Of a stretch of 64,000 bases of DNA, positions 35,048-43,363 are shown in pieces. A program made the position numbers and the translations under genes. This stretch comes from Pseudomonas berkeleyensis (GTDB lineage: Bacteria > Pseudomonadota > Gammaproteobacteria > Pseudomonadales > Pseudomonadaceae). Numbering within the stretch: position 1 is the first letter of the stretch; each line of letters opens with the position of its first letter. Under the pieces are notes generated by a model, which ran no database searches, was not told the DNA's origin, and saw only the letters and a list, made by a program, of their open reading frames with translations. The stretch spans positions 2,484,001 to 2,548,000 of the forward strand of contig NZ_CP059139.1 of NCBI RefSeq assembly GCF_014109765.1, written 5' to 3'.

Positions 35048-35247
35048 AGCCTGTTCAAAGTCTCGCGAGCTAGAGCCAGGCAATACCGATGGCGGCCCCG
35101 CGAATCGAGCGAAGAACGCTCGGAGTCGCGTTCGACTTTACGAGCTGTAAATGAGTATTTCGACGGGGGCGCCCAGCCCGGGCTGGCGTTCCAGCTTGAT
35201 TTCAACGCTGCATGGCCGACGCGCAGCAGACTTTGAACACGCTCTTA
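35044..35247. mobile_element. MITE-like element with 20-bp terminal inverted repeats
   Basis: The ends TTAGAGCCTGTTCAAAGTCT (35044-35063) and AGACTTTGAACACGCTCTTA (35228-35247) are inverted repeats matching at 18 of 20 positions. The 204-base element has no open reading frame of note. The pentamer CTTAG occurs at both outer edges (35043-35047 and 35244-35248) and could be the target duplication, although it overlaps the repeats. A decayed relative lies at 25316-25396. Such small elements are mobilised by transposases elsewhere in the genome; no transposase is present here and I cannot name the parent family. Confidence 0.68.
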
Positions 35248-35266
35248 GACGGCGCGTTCGTTTGAC

Positions 35267-35446
35267 TCAGGATTGCGCCTTGCTGCGACGCAGCAGCGGC
35301 CAGACGCCGAGCAGCGCCGGAATGCCCAGGCCGAGCCAGGACAGTGAATCCCACCAACCATCACCGAGCAGGGCGGCGAATAGCCCGAGGGCGCTGAGCA
35401 GGCCGATCAGCGCCGGCAAGGCGAACGTCGACTCGCGCCACTTCAT
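35267..35446 (-). CDS. 59-residue membrane protein at the end of the iron operon
   Basis: The protein has an N-terminal MKWRESTFALPALIG and two hydrophobic segments (ALIGLLSALGLFAALLG and LGLGIPALLGVWPLL) separated by DGWWDSLSW, ending in the basic tail RRSKAQS. The ATG at 35446 overlaps the PepSY gene stop by four bases (ATGA), supporting translation. Similar tiny two-helix proteins often follow PepSY-domain genes in pseudomonad siderophore loci; whether it assists ferric reduction is unknown. Confidence 0.75.
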   Translation of the reverse strand: MKWRESTFALPALIGLLSALGLFAALLGDGWWDSLSWLGLGIPALLGVWPLLRRSKAQS

Positions 35447-36570
35447 TGCGCCACCTGCGCTGTTTGTTTGAGGCGCGGCGTACGCCGCCGAACCCACCAC
35501 AGGTACAGACCGCTGAGCAGCACGATGATGGTCAGCACGTTGAGCACCGCCCAGAGAATCTGCATCGGCCTGCCGCCGTAGTCACCGAAGTGCAGCGGCT
35601 GCGACATCGACAGCGCGTCCATGTACCAGGGGCGCTCGGCAATGGCCGTGACTTCCAGGCGTTGCGCGTCGATCAGTACCGGTGTCCACAGATGGGCTGT
35701 GAGGTGCGTGCTGCCGATCATGAACACGGTGTAGTGGTGTTCGGTGGAAAAGCGCGTGCCGGGGAAGGCGATGAAGTCCGCCTGCATGCCCGGCAAAGCC
35801 TCGCCGGCAATGCGCAGCAGTTCATCCGCCGGGGCGCGCTGCTGCAAGGGCGGCGCACCGCGATAGGGCTCCATCAGTGCCCCCAGGGCTTCTTCGCGCC
35901 AGGCTTCGATCAGAATATCCGCACAGGCGCTGATCACGCCGGTGATGCCGACCACCAGCGCCCAGGTCAGGGTGACGATGCCGATCAGGTTATGCAGGTC
36001 GAGCCAGCGTGTGCGTGTCGAGCGGTCATGGCGCACCTCGGCGAATTTCAGGCGGCGCATGAACGGGGCGTAAAGCACCACGCCAGACACGATGGCCACG
36101 ACGAACAGCAACCCCATGGAGGCCAGCAGCAACTTGCCGGGCAGGCCGGCGAACATGTCCACGTGCAGGCGCAGGATGAACATCAGTACGCCACCGTTGG
36201 CGGCCGGCATGGCCACCGGTTCGCCGTTGCGTGCATCGAGCATGAAGGTGTGCGAGGAGTTGGGCTCGGTGCCGGCAGTTGCCGCGGTGATGGCGATGAT
36301 GCCGTTGGGCTCGTCCTTCTCGAAACCCAGGTATTGGATCACCTCGCCCGGGCGGTGGCGCTCGGCGGCGTCCACCAGTTGTTGCAGGTTCAGGTAGGGC
36401 GTGTCGGGCGGCAGTTCGCGCAGCTCGGGCGCTTCGCCGAGCAGGTGCTCGAGTTCGTGATGGAAGATCAATGGCAGGCCGGTGAGCGCCAGCATCAGCA
36501 GGAACAGGGTGCAGATCAGGCTGGACCAGGTGTGCAGCCATGACCAGCGGCGGATGGTTGTCGATCTCAT
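35443..36570 (-). CDS. PepSY-associated transmembrane protein (PiuB/FpvG-like)
   Basis: This 375-residue inner-membrane protein of the PepSY_TM family has helices near residues 12-34, 150-170, 195-220 and 340-362, and large periplasmic PepSY segments between. The N-terminal block WLHTWSSLICTLFLLMLALTG and the HHELEHLL motif are typical. Relatives beside siderophore receptors act as, or help, periplasmic ferri-siderophore reductases (FpvG, FoxB). It lies downstream of the TonB receptor in the same orientation and overlaps the small protein after it. Confidence 0.9.
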   Translation of the reverse strand: MRSTTIRRWSWLHTWSSLICTLFLLMLALTGLPLIFHHELEHLLGEAPELRELPPDTPYLNLQQLVDAAERHRPGEVIQYLGFEKDEPNGIIAITAATAGTEPNSSHTFMLDARNGEPVAMPAANGGVLMFILRLHVDMFAGLPGKLLLASMGLLFVVAIVSGVVLYAPFMRRLKFAEVRHDRSTRTRWLDLHNLIGIVTLTWALVVGITGVISACADILIEAWREEALGALMEPYRGAPPLQQRAPADELLRIAGEALPGMQADFIAFPGTRFSTEHHYTVFMIGSTHLTAHLWTPVLIDAQRLEVTAIAERPWYMDALSMSQPLHFGDYGGRPMQILWAVLNVLTIIVLLSGLYLWWVRRRTPRLKQTAQVAQ

Positions 36571-36598
36571 GGTTTATCCGAGTGTCGGCACGTAAAGC

Positions 36599-36640
36599 GG
36601 AAAAACACCGCGGCCGTGCAAGGCGGCCACAGTGTTTTCC
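36599..36640 (-). terminator. Hairpin between receptor and PepSY genes
   Basis: GGAAAAACAC (36599-36608) and GTGTTTTCC (36632-36640) pair around a GC-rich centre containing GGCC segments. On the transcribed strand the stem starts 27 bases after the receptor stop. It may lower expression of the PepSY gene relative to the receptor, or stabilise the receptor message. The trailing strand has TTTTTCC inside the stem only, so full termination is not assured. Confidence 0.45.
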
Positions 36641-36667
36641 AGGTGCATCGGTTGCCCGCGTGGGTGC

Positions 36668-39112
36668 TTACCACTTGTAGCCGAGGCTGGCGGTCACCCG
36701 ACGTGGGTCGCCGGCGTAGCAGTAGAAACCGTCGCAGGTGGCCAGGTATTCCTTGTCGAACAGGTTCTCGGCGTTGAGTGCGATGCTTGCACCGCGCAGG
36801 CTGGCGTCGAGCTTGCCAAGGTCGTAGCGCACGGCGGCGTCGTAGACGGTGTAGGCGCTGCTGTGACCATCGGAGAGGTCTCTGATGTTACCTATCTGGC
36901 CGACGGCGACATTGTCGGTGGAACCGACGAAGCGCGCGCCGAAGCCAACGCCGAAACCCGCCAGCGGGCCGACGCTGAAGTCATAGTTCGCCCAAAGCGA
37001 GGCTTGATGCTCAGGTGTCAGCGGGAGCGCGCGGTTCTTGTCGCGCGGGTCGCCGACCTTGGTCATCTTGCTGTTGGTATAGGTGTAGGAGGCGGTCAGG
37101 CTTAGATTCTCAGTGACGTTACCCGTGGCTTCCAGTTCAAAGCCGCGTACCTGCACTTCACTCACAGGCTCGCTGGCACCCAGCGTGTTGGTCGAAATGA
37201 TGTTTTGCCGCTTCAGGTCGTAGACCGCTGCGGTGAACAGTATATCGCTACCCGGCGGCTGGTATTTGATCCCCAACTCGTACTGCTTGCCGGTGCTGGG
37301 TTGGAAGGCTTCCCCTGTGCCAGCTACGGTGTCGGTCATCCCGCCTGCTTCAGCCTGGAAGGATTCGGCGTAAGAAATGTAGGGCGTGAAACCCGAATCG
37401 AAGACGTAGCTCAGCGCCGCATTGCCACTGAATTGACTGTCGCGGCGATGATCTTTCGCGTCATTGGCGTTGTAGAACACCGAGTCGGTGTCCAGACGAT
37501 CCCAGCGGCCGCCCAGAGTCAGGCGCCAGGCGTCCAGCGACAGTTGATCTTGCACATACAGGCCCGTGTTACGGCGCTTCTGGTTGTAGTCCTGCAGGCG
37601 CCAATACGTTACGCCGCTGAAGTCCTGACCGTAGACCGGGTTGATGATGTTGCTGGAGGGAGCGCTGCCGTACAGCCAGCGATAATCGGTGTTCACGCGC
37701 TGGTAATCGAGGCCGAGCAACAGCGTGTGGCCGATCACGCCAGTGTTGAAGTCGGCCTGGAAATTGTTGTCCACGGCGAAATGGCGGACGTTCTCGTCGT
37801 AGACGTTGGCGCCGCGAGCAACGGTGCCATCGGGGCTTACCGCTTCATGTGGGCCATTGGGCCAATGCATGCCGCCGGCCGTGATGATCTGGTTGTCCAG
37901 TTCCAGCTTGCTGTAGCGCAGGTTCTGGCGGAACTGCCAGACGTCGTTGATGCGGTGCTCGAAGGCATAGCCCAGGGCGTAGAAGGTCTTGTCGTAGAAC
38001 TCCCAGTCCGGGTCGCCGAGGTTCTTGTTGTAGTCGACCTTGCCGGCCGGTGTGCTCAGTTTGGTGCCCTGTAGCGGCAGGAACTGGCTGGTGCCACCGG
38101 TATCGTCGCGGTTGAACTGGCTGAGGAAGGTCAGCTTGGTCTCGTCGCCAATGTTCCAGGTCAGGCTGGGCGCCAGGTTGAAGCGCTGGTCGTCCATGTG
38201 CTCGACCACCGTACCGCTGTCGCGCCCCATGCCGCTGATGCGATAGAGGAAGCGACCTTCGTCGTCGATGCGACCGGTGCTGTCGAAGTTGATCTGTTTG
38301 TGGTTGTAGTTGCCGACCTGCACTTCGACTTCATGTCTGCTTTCATCCTGCGGGCGCAGGCTGACCGCATCCACCAGGCCGCCGGGCGGCGTCTGGCCAT
38401 ATACCGAGGAGGCCGGGCCACGCAGGATGGCGACGCGCTCGAGGTTCCAGGTTTCCAGTTTGGGCATGGCATAGCTGCCCTTGGGCAGTGGCAGGCCGTC
38501 GAGCATCTGGATCGGCTCGAAACCGCGAATCTTCATCCAGTCGGCGCGGCTGTCGCTGCCATAACTGCTGGCGACGACGCCCGGCATGTAACGCACCGCA
38601 TCGTCGAGGTTCTGCACCTTGCGGTCGCGCAGTTGTTCACGGGTGGCTACCGAAATGGAGCGCGGGGTTTCCAGCAGCGGGGTATCGGTCTTGGTGCCGA
38701 CCGCGACGCGGTTGGCCAGGTAGCCGTTGGCCGGGCCCCAGGCGCTTTCGCTGGCCTGGCCCGTCGCCGTGACGGTCACGTCGGGCAGTGCCATGGCTTC
38801 CTGGTCGGCCGGCGCCAGGCTGTAGGCGCCCGAGCCGCCGCCTTGCAGCTGCAGGCCAGTGCCGCGCAATGCCTGGTTGAGCGCGTCGATGGCGTCGAAG
38901 TCACCGTTGACCGGAGCCGAACGCTTGCCGGCGGTCAGCGCCGGATCGATGCTCAGGGTAATACCCGCCTGGCTGGCGATCTGATTGAGGGTGCTGGACA
39001 GCGGGCCGGCCGGCAACTGATAGGCGTCGGCCTGAGCCAGGCCGATATGGCCAGCCATGGCGACGGTCATGGCCAGCAGGGTGTGGCGGAACGGGGCAGG
39101 GCGGAAAGACAT
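36668..39112 (-). CDS. TonB-dependent ferric-siderophore receptor with STN signalling domain
   Basis: This 814-residue outer-membrane receptor has a signal ending GLAQA and a secretin/TonB N-terminal signalling domain at about 33-85 (LNQIASQAGITLSIDPAL, LNQALRGTGLQL). A TonB-box-like ALPDVTVTA, a plug (RSISVATREQLRDRKVQNLD, PPGGLVDAVSLRP) and a 22-strand barrel ending TASLGYKW follow. The STN domain is the type that signals to a FecR anti-sigma factor, and fecR and fecI genes lie immediately upstream. The siderophore is unknown; FiuA/FoxA-like hydroxamate receptors share this layout. Confidence 0.94.
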   Translation of the reverse strand: MSFRPAPFRHTLLAMTVAMAGHIGLAQADAYQLPAGPLSSTLNQIASQAGITLSIDPALTAGKRSAPVNGDFDAIDALNQALRGTGLQLQGGGSGAYSLAPADQEAMALPDVTVTATGQASESAWGPANGYLANRVAVGTKTDTPLLETPRSISVATREQLRDRKVQNLDDAVRYMPGVVASSYGSDSRADWMKIRGFEPIQMLDGLPLPKGSYAMPKLETWNLERVAILRGPASSVYGQTPPGGLVDAVSLRPQDESRHEVEVQVGNYNHKQINFDSTGRIDDEGRFLYRISGMGRDSGTVVEHMDDQRFNLAPSLTWNIGDETKLTFLSQFNRDDTGGTSQFLPLQGTKLSTPAGKVDYNKNLGDPDWEFYDKTFYALGYAFEHRINDVWQFRQNLRYSKLELDNQIITAGGMHWPNGPHEAVSPDGTVARGANVYDENVRHFAVDNNFQADFNTGVIGHTLLLGLDYQRVNTDYRWLYGSAPSSNIINPVYGQDFSGVTYWRLQDYNQKRRNTGLYVQDQLSLDAWRLTLGGRWDRLDTDSVFYNANDAKDHRRDSQFSGNAALSYVFDSGFTPYISYAESFQAEAGGMTDTVAGTGEAFQPSTGKQYELGIKYQPPGSDILFTAAVYDLKRQNIISTNTLGASEPVSEVQVRGFELEATGNVTENLSLTASYTYTNSKMTKVGDPRDKNRALPLTPEHQASLWANYDFSVGPLAGFGVGFGARFVGSTDNVAVGQIGNIRDLSDGHSSAYTVYDAAVRYDLGKLDASLRGASIALNAENLFDKEYLATCDGFYCYAGDPRRVTASLGYKW

Positions 39113-39264
39113 TGCGAACTTCTCCTAAGCGGGAATGCATCTCAATGTCCTGTTGCCGAAGCAGAATGAAAAAGTGACAGGGGTGGGCAGAAAAAATATT
39201 TCTACCGCGCCATCCATGGGTTCCCCGGCTGTAGGCAAGGTCTAGATGATTCCCCCGGCAACGC

Positions 39265-40224
39265 TTATTTTTCGGCCGGCACCACGCGTGTCCACCAGGG
39301 GCCAACCTGTTCGATGCGTACCGGCAGGCTGGGCGGCAGGGCGGCCAGCGCCTTGTCCGTATCGTGCAAGGGGAAGCTGCCGCTGATGCGCAGTCCAGCC
39401 AGGCTCGGGTCGAGGCTGAGGTAGCCGCTACGGTACTCGCCAATCTGCTCGATCAGTTGCGCCAACGGCAGTTCGTCCGCCACCAGCATGCCACGGCTCC
39501 AGGCATCGGCGCCGATGGGAGCGGGCGTGCTGGCGCCCAGGTGCTGGCTGTCCATGCGTATCTGTTCGCCGCTGTGGACGATGCGTTCTTGCGCGCCGGA
39601 TCGTGGCCGTGCGGCAACGGCAGACTGCAGCACGATCAGTTCGGTGACATCGCCTTCGCTGCGCACCAGGAAGCGTGTGCCCAGCGCTTGCAGGCGTCCT
39701 TGCGCCGTTTCGACGACGAAGGGCCGCGTATCGCCCTTGGCGGTCTGGATGAGGATTTCACCGCTGCGCAGTACCAGGCGTCGTTCCTGTCCATCGAACT
39801 CCACATCCAGCGCACTGCGGCTGTTGAGGCGGATCTGGCTGTGGTCAGCCAACAGCAGTTCGCGCTGCTCACCACCTGCGGTGTGGTAGTCGGCCAGGTA
39901 GTCACTCAGTGGCCGCTGCTGAGCCAGCAGTGCCAGGGTGATGCCCGCGGCCAGAACCACGCCCAGCGCACTGCCGCCCAGGCGCCGCAAACTGCGCCGC
40001 CGAGCACCGCCACCCTGCAGCAGGGCGCGGCGCGCCATGGGCGGCGCGGCAGCGGTCAATTGCTGATCGATGCCGCCCAACTGGCGCCAGACCACCGCGT
40101 GCTCCGGATGGGCCGCCAGCCACTGGTTGAACTCATGGCGTTGCTGATCATTGGCGTCACCGGAATCCAGGCACAGTTGCCAGGCGATGGCTTCGTCGAG
40201 GGCGCGGGCTGATACCTGGCTCAT
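39265..40224 (-). CDS. fecR: FecR-family anti-sigma regulator
   Basis: This 319-residue single-pass protein has an N-terminal cytoplasmic domain (DEAIAWQLCLDSGDA, RHEFNQWLAAHPEHAVVWRQL) that holds the sigma factor, a helix at about 83-102, and a periplasmic FecR domain (TAGGEQRELLLADHSQIRLN) plus a C-terminal STN-like part (RISGSFPLHDTDKALAALPP) that contacts the receptor. The ATG at 40224 overlaps the sigma gene stop (ATGA). Siderophore binding should relay through the receptor to release the sigma factor. Confidence 0.93.
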   Translation of the reverse strand: MSQVSARALDEAIAWQLCLDSGDANDQQRHEFNQWLAAHPEHAVVWRQLGGIDQQLTAAAPPMARRALLQGGGARRRSLRRLGGSALGVVLAAGITLALLAQQRPLSDYLADYHTAGGEQRELLLADHSQIRLNSRSALDVEFDGQERRLVLRSGEILIQTAKGDTRPFVVETAQGRLQALGTRFLVRSEGDVTELIVLQSAVAARPRSGAQERIVHSGEQIRMDSQHLGASTPAPIGADAWSRGMLVADELPLAQLIEQIGEYRSGYLSLDPSLAGLRISGSFPLHDTDKALAALPPSLPVRIEQVGPWWTRVVPAEK

Positions 40225-40739
40225 CGTGGCTCGCCATACAGCGCGATGTAACACTGACGCAGGCCCTGAGCCAGGTACTGGCGTACGCGCGACGGCGAAA
40301 CGCCGAGGCGTTCGGCGATCTCGGCATGACCGAGGCCGTCCAGGCGACTATGGAAGAAGGCGGCGCGGGCCTTGCTCGACAGTTGGCCGAGCAGGCGGTC
40401 GATCTCGCTCAGTTGCTCCAAGGCCAGTGCTTGTTCTTCCGGGCTGGGGTGCAGGGCTTCGGGGGCCAGAGCGAGTTCGTCAAGGTAGGCGCGTTCCAGC
40501 GCGCTGCGGCGGAACTGGTCGACCAGCAGGCCTTTGGCGATGGTGGTGAGCAGCGCCCTTGGTTCGCGTGGGGTTTGCAGGTCATCACGGCCAAGCAGGC
40601 GAACGAAGGTGTCCTGGCTCAGGTCTTCGGCGCGTTGTGGGCAGCTGAGGCTTTTGCGCAGCCAGCCGAACAGCCAGTCGCGATGGTCGCGGTAGAGCAG
40701 ACCGACCAGCTGCTGATTGCTGGAATCCTGAACCGACAC
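40221..40739 (-). CDS. fecI: FecI-like ECF sigma factor for iron uptake
   Basis: This ~172-residue ECF sigma has region 2 (LYRDHRDWLFGWLRKSL, AEDLSQDTFVRLL) and region 4 (LSSKARAAFFHSRLDGLGH, AEIAERLGVSPSRVRQYLAQ). The start is probably GTG at 40739, because GAGG lies five bases before it; a GTG two codons earlier leaves no room for a ribosome site. It should direct transcription of the receptor gene. A Fur-box candidate lies 30 bases upstream, so it is expected only under iron limitation. Confidence 0.93.
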   Translation of the reverse strand: MSVQDSSNQQLVGLLYRDHRDWLFGWLRKSLSCPQRAEDLSQDTFVRLLGRDDLQTPREPRALLTTIAKGLLVDQFRRSALERAYLDELALAPEALHPSPEEQALALEQLSEIDRLLGQLSSKARAAFFHSRLDGLGHAEIAERLGVSPSRVRQYLAQGLRQCYIALYGEPR

Positions 40740-40768
40740 GCGCACCTCGCGATAACCTAAGTTAAGGT

Positions 40769-40787
40769 GATAATTATTCGCATATGA
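40769..40787. promoter_or_regulatory. Candidate Fur box of the fecI operon
   Basis: GATAATTATTCGCATATGA matches the Fur consensus at about 11 of 19 positions with a perfect GATAAT first unit. It sits in the AT-rich leader of the sigma gene. The match is moderate and by eye. Confidence 0.5.
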
Positions 40788-40933
40788 TTGCAGAGGTCAT
40801 GTCCGGGTGCAATCACGCTGTGGCGTGGTATGACCGGCGGTGTTGGCGGCAGGGGCAAGGGGGCATGAGGTCTGTAGAGGTGAGCCCCGCCTGCCAAAGG
40901 GGCTCGTCTTGCATGTGCACTGAGCGGCGACTG

Positions 40934-41455
40934 CTACGCCCGTTCCTGGCGGCTGCGTGCCAGGGCACGATTGACTTCCAGCCAGCCTTGCACGGCTTCT
41001 TCGTCCATTTCCCCGAACACCCGTTGCAGCAGGCGCGCCTGCTCACGGCGCAGGGCTTGTTCCAGCTTGGCACCTTCAGGCGTGAAGCCGAGCAGACGCT
41101 TGCGCTTGTCGTCTGGCGCGGCTTCGCTGAGCACCAGGTTCATTTCCATCAGTTGCCGCAATGGTGTGTTCAGCGCCTGCTTGCTTACGCCCAGATAGCG
41201 GAGCAATTCGGTCATGTTCAGGCCCGGGTATTTGGCGATGAAGAACAGGATGCGGTGGTGTACGCGTGACAGACCGCGCTTGGCCAGCATTTCGTCGGGC
41301 TTGGCGGTGAAGGCCTGATAGCCGAAGAAGAAGGCTTCCATGGCGGCCTGCTGAACGGCGCTGTTCTTTATGGCCTGCCACCCCTGGCGGCCACTCGGCG
41401 GGCCGTCGCTGTGCGACGTTAAAAATTTCTCGGGGAAATTTTTTAGGTCAGTCAT
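40934..41455 (-). CDS. MarR-family transcriptional regulator
   Basis: This 173-residue winged-helix regulator has a recognition region LNMTELLRYLGVSKQALNTP followed by LRQLMEMNLVLSEAAPDDKR, the beta-wing. The N-terminal ~30 residues are an extension beyond the usual MarR start and are rich in Gly, Ser and Lys. It is divergent from a PLP aminotransferase gene, with a GTCAA/TTGAC dyad between them, so it likely controls the transferase and itself. Ligand unknown. The 188 bases between this gene and fecI hold only the Fur-box leader. Confidence 0.9.
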   Translation of the reverse strand: MTDLKNFPEKFLTSHSDGPPSGRQGWQAIKNSAVQQAAMEAFFFGYQAFTAKPDEMLAKRGLSRVHHRILFFIAKYPGLNMTELLRYLGVSKQALNTPLRQLMEMNLVLSEAAPDDKRKRLLGFTPEGAKLEQALRREQARLLQRVFGEMDEEAVQGWLEVNRALARSRQERA

Positions 41456-41488
41456 ATTGACGTATCCCTGTTCGGCATCGTAGTTTCG

Positions 41489-41503
41489 GTCAACCAGTTT
41501 GAC
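41489..41503. promoter_or_regulatory. MarR operator candidate
   Basis: GTCAA (41489-41493) and TTGAC (41499-41503) are perfect complements around five bases, with a related TCAGTCATATTGAC at 41446-41459 over the MarR start. Both lie in the 83-base gap between the divergent marR and aminotransferase genes. Spacing suits a MarR dimer. Confidence 0.45.
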
Positions 41504-41538
41504 TTAAATCTACAGCCTTTGGCACCCCAGGAATACTC

Positions 41539-42705
41539 ATGGCCTTCTCCGAACGCATCGCCCGCCTGAAAAGCTCCCTGATTCGTGAAATTCTCGCTGC
41601 GGCACAGCGTCCGGAGGTGATGTCCTTTGCCGGAGGCCTGCCGGCCGAACCGATGCTGCCGAAGGTGGATTGGGCCGACATGCCGGCGAGCATGGGCCAG
41701 TACGGCATGAGTGAGGGCGAGCCGGCGCTGCGTGAGGCCATCGCTGCCGAGGCGCGCGCCCTGGGCGTACCTTGCGACGCCAGCCAGGTGCTGATCGTCA
41801 GCGGCTCGCAGCAGACGCTGGATCTGGCCTCCAAGCTGTTCATCGATCCGGGCACCGAGGTGCTGCTGGAGGCGCCGACCTACCTGGCGGCCCTGCAGGC
41901 TTTCCAGTTGTTCGGCGCCAATTGCATCAGTGTGCCGCAGGAGGCCGATGGCCCTGAGCTGGCTGCACTGCGCCAGCGCCTGGAAACCAGCAAGCCAGCC
42001 TTCGCCTACCTGATCCCGACGTTCCAGAATCCGTCCGGTACCCGTTACAGCGAAGCCAAGCGCGAAGCCGTTGCCGCGTTGCTGGACGAATTCGGCGTGA
42101 CCCTGATCGAAGACGAGCCGTACCGCGAGCTGGTGTTCGATGCCGGTAGCGCCACGCCGATCGTCACCCGTTTGCAGAAGGCCAGCTGGATCTACACCGG
42201 CACGGTGTCCAAGACCCTGCTGCCGGGCCTGCGTGTCGGCTATCTGATCGCCACCAAGGATCTCTACCCGCACCTGCTGCGCCTGAAGCAGTCGGCCGAC
42301 CTGCACACCAACCGCATCGGTCAGTGGCAGGCACTGCAATGGCTGGGCAGCGAGCAGTACCGCGGTCACCTGGCCGAGCTGCGTGACTTCTACCGCATCC
42401 GCCGCGACGCCATGCAGGTGGCTCTGGAAGAGCACTTTGGCGAGCTGGCCAACTGGGAAATTCCGCAGGGCGGACTGTTCTTCTGGCTGACCCTGAAACA
42501 GCCGCTGGACACCCGTACGCTGCTGGATGCGGCGCTGGCACAGAATGTCGCGTTCATGCCGGGCGAGCCGTTCTTCATCGACCCGGACGCCAATCCAGGC
42601 TATCTGCGGCTGAACTTCAGCCACGTGGCCCCGGAGCGTCTGGGTGAAGGTTTGCGCCGGTTGGCTGCGGTTGTTCGTGACGCGCAGGGCGAATCAGGGG
42701 TTTGA
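41539..42705 (+). CDS. PLP-dependent class I/II aminotransferase (LysN/2-aminoadipate type)
   Basis: This 388-residue fold-type I aminotransferase of the MocR-like/ARO8 subgroup shows MSFAGGLPAEPMLP (substrate arm), SGSQQTLDLASKLFIDPG, IPTFQNPSGTRYS (Asn to PLP), EDEPYRELVF (Asp to pyridine N) and the Schiff-base Lys225 in GTVSKTLLPGLRVGY. It transfers amino groups among broad 2-oxo acids such as aminoadipate or branched-chain/aromatic substrates. It is divergent from marR and precedes a GST gene by 46 bases. Confidence 0.92.
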   Translation: MAFSERIARLKSSLIREILAAAQRPEVMSFAGGLPAEPMLPKVDWADMPASMGQYGMSEGEPALREAIAAEARALGVPCDASQVLIVSGSQQTLDLASKLFIDPGTEVLLEAPTYLAALQAFQLFGANCISVPQEADGPELAALRQRLETSKPAFAYLIPTFQNPSGTRYSEAKREAVAALLDEFGVTLIEDEPYRELVFDAGSATPIVTRLQKASWIYTGTVSKTLLPGLRVGYLIATKDLYPHLLRLKQSADLHTNRIGQWQALQWLGSEQYRGHLAELRDFYRIRRDAMQVALEEHFGELANWEIPQGGLFFWLTLKQPLDTRTLLDAALAQNVAFMPGEPFFIDPDANPGYLRLNFSHVAPERLGEGLRRLAAVVRDAQGESGV

Positions 42706-42751
42706 ATTCTTAGGCGGCGAATTTGCCGCGAGCGTTAAGGAGGGCGGGGCA

Positions 42752-43354
42752 ATGTTCAAGGTCTACGGCGATTACCGGTCGGGCAACTGCTACAAGGTCA
42801 AGCTGATGCTGCATCTGCTGGGCAAGGAGTACCAGTGGATTCCCATCGATATTCTCAAGGGCGAGACGCAGAGCGACGCCTTCCTGGCCAAGAACCCCAA
42901 CGGCAAGATTCCGGTGCTGGAGCTGGAGGACGGTACTTGTCTGTGGGAGTCCAACGCCATCCTCAACTTCCTCGCCGAGGGCAGCGAATTCCTGCCGAGC
43001 GAACCGCGTCTGCGCACCCAGGTGCTGCAATGGCAGTTCTTCGAGCAATACAGCCATGAGCCCAACGTCGCCGTGGCCCGCTTCATCCAGCTCTACCTGG
43101 GCTTGCCGGAGGATCGTCGTGAAGAACATGGCGTTCGCCTGGTACGTGGCTACAAGGCGCTCAAGGTGATGGAGCAGCAATTGCTGCGCACGCCGTATCT
43201 GGTGGGCGAGCAATACTCCATCGCGGATATCGCTTTGTACGCCTACACCCATGTGGCCGAAGAGGGTGGTTTCAGTCTGGAAGCCTTCCCGGCCATTCTC
43301 GCCTGGACGGACCGGGTGGCCAGTCACCCACGTCATGTCACCATGCTGGGCTGA
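42752..43354 (+). CDS. Glutathione S-transferase family protein
   Basis: This 200-residue cytosolic GST has a thioredoxin-like N-domain (FKVYGDYRSGNCYKVKLML, FLAKNPNGKIPVLELEDG, WESNAILNFLAEGSEFLP) and a helical C-domain ending PAILAWTDRVASHP. The Ser after Arg in YRSGNCYK fits the beta/theta-like catalytic Ser, with a Cys close by. The ATG at 42752 is preceded by AGGAGGG, which overrules a much earlier in-frame start inside the aminotransferase gene. It converges with an AraC-type gene nine bases away. Confidence 0.92.
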   Translation: MFKVYGDYRSGNCYKVKLMLHLLGKEYQWIPIDILKGETQSDAFLAKNPNGKIPVLELEDGTCLWESNAILNFLAEGSEFLPSEPRLRTQVLQWQFFEQYSHEPNVAVARFIQLYLGLPEDRREEHGVRLVRGYKALKVMEQQLLRTPYLVGEQYSIADIALYAYTHVAEEGGFSLEAFPAILAWTDRVASHPRHVTMLG

Positions 43355-43363
43355 TCGAAAGCC

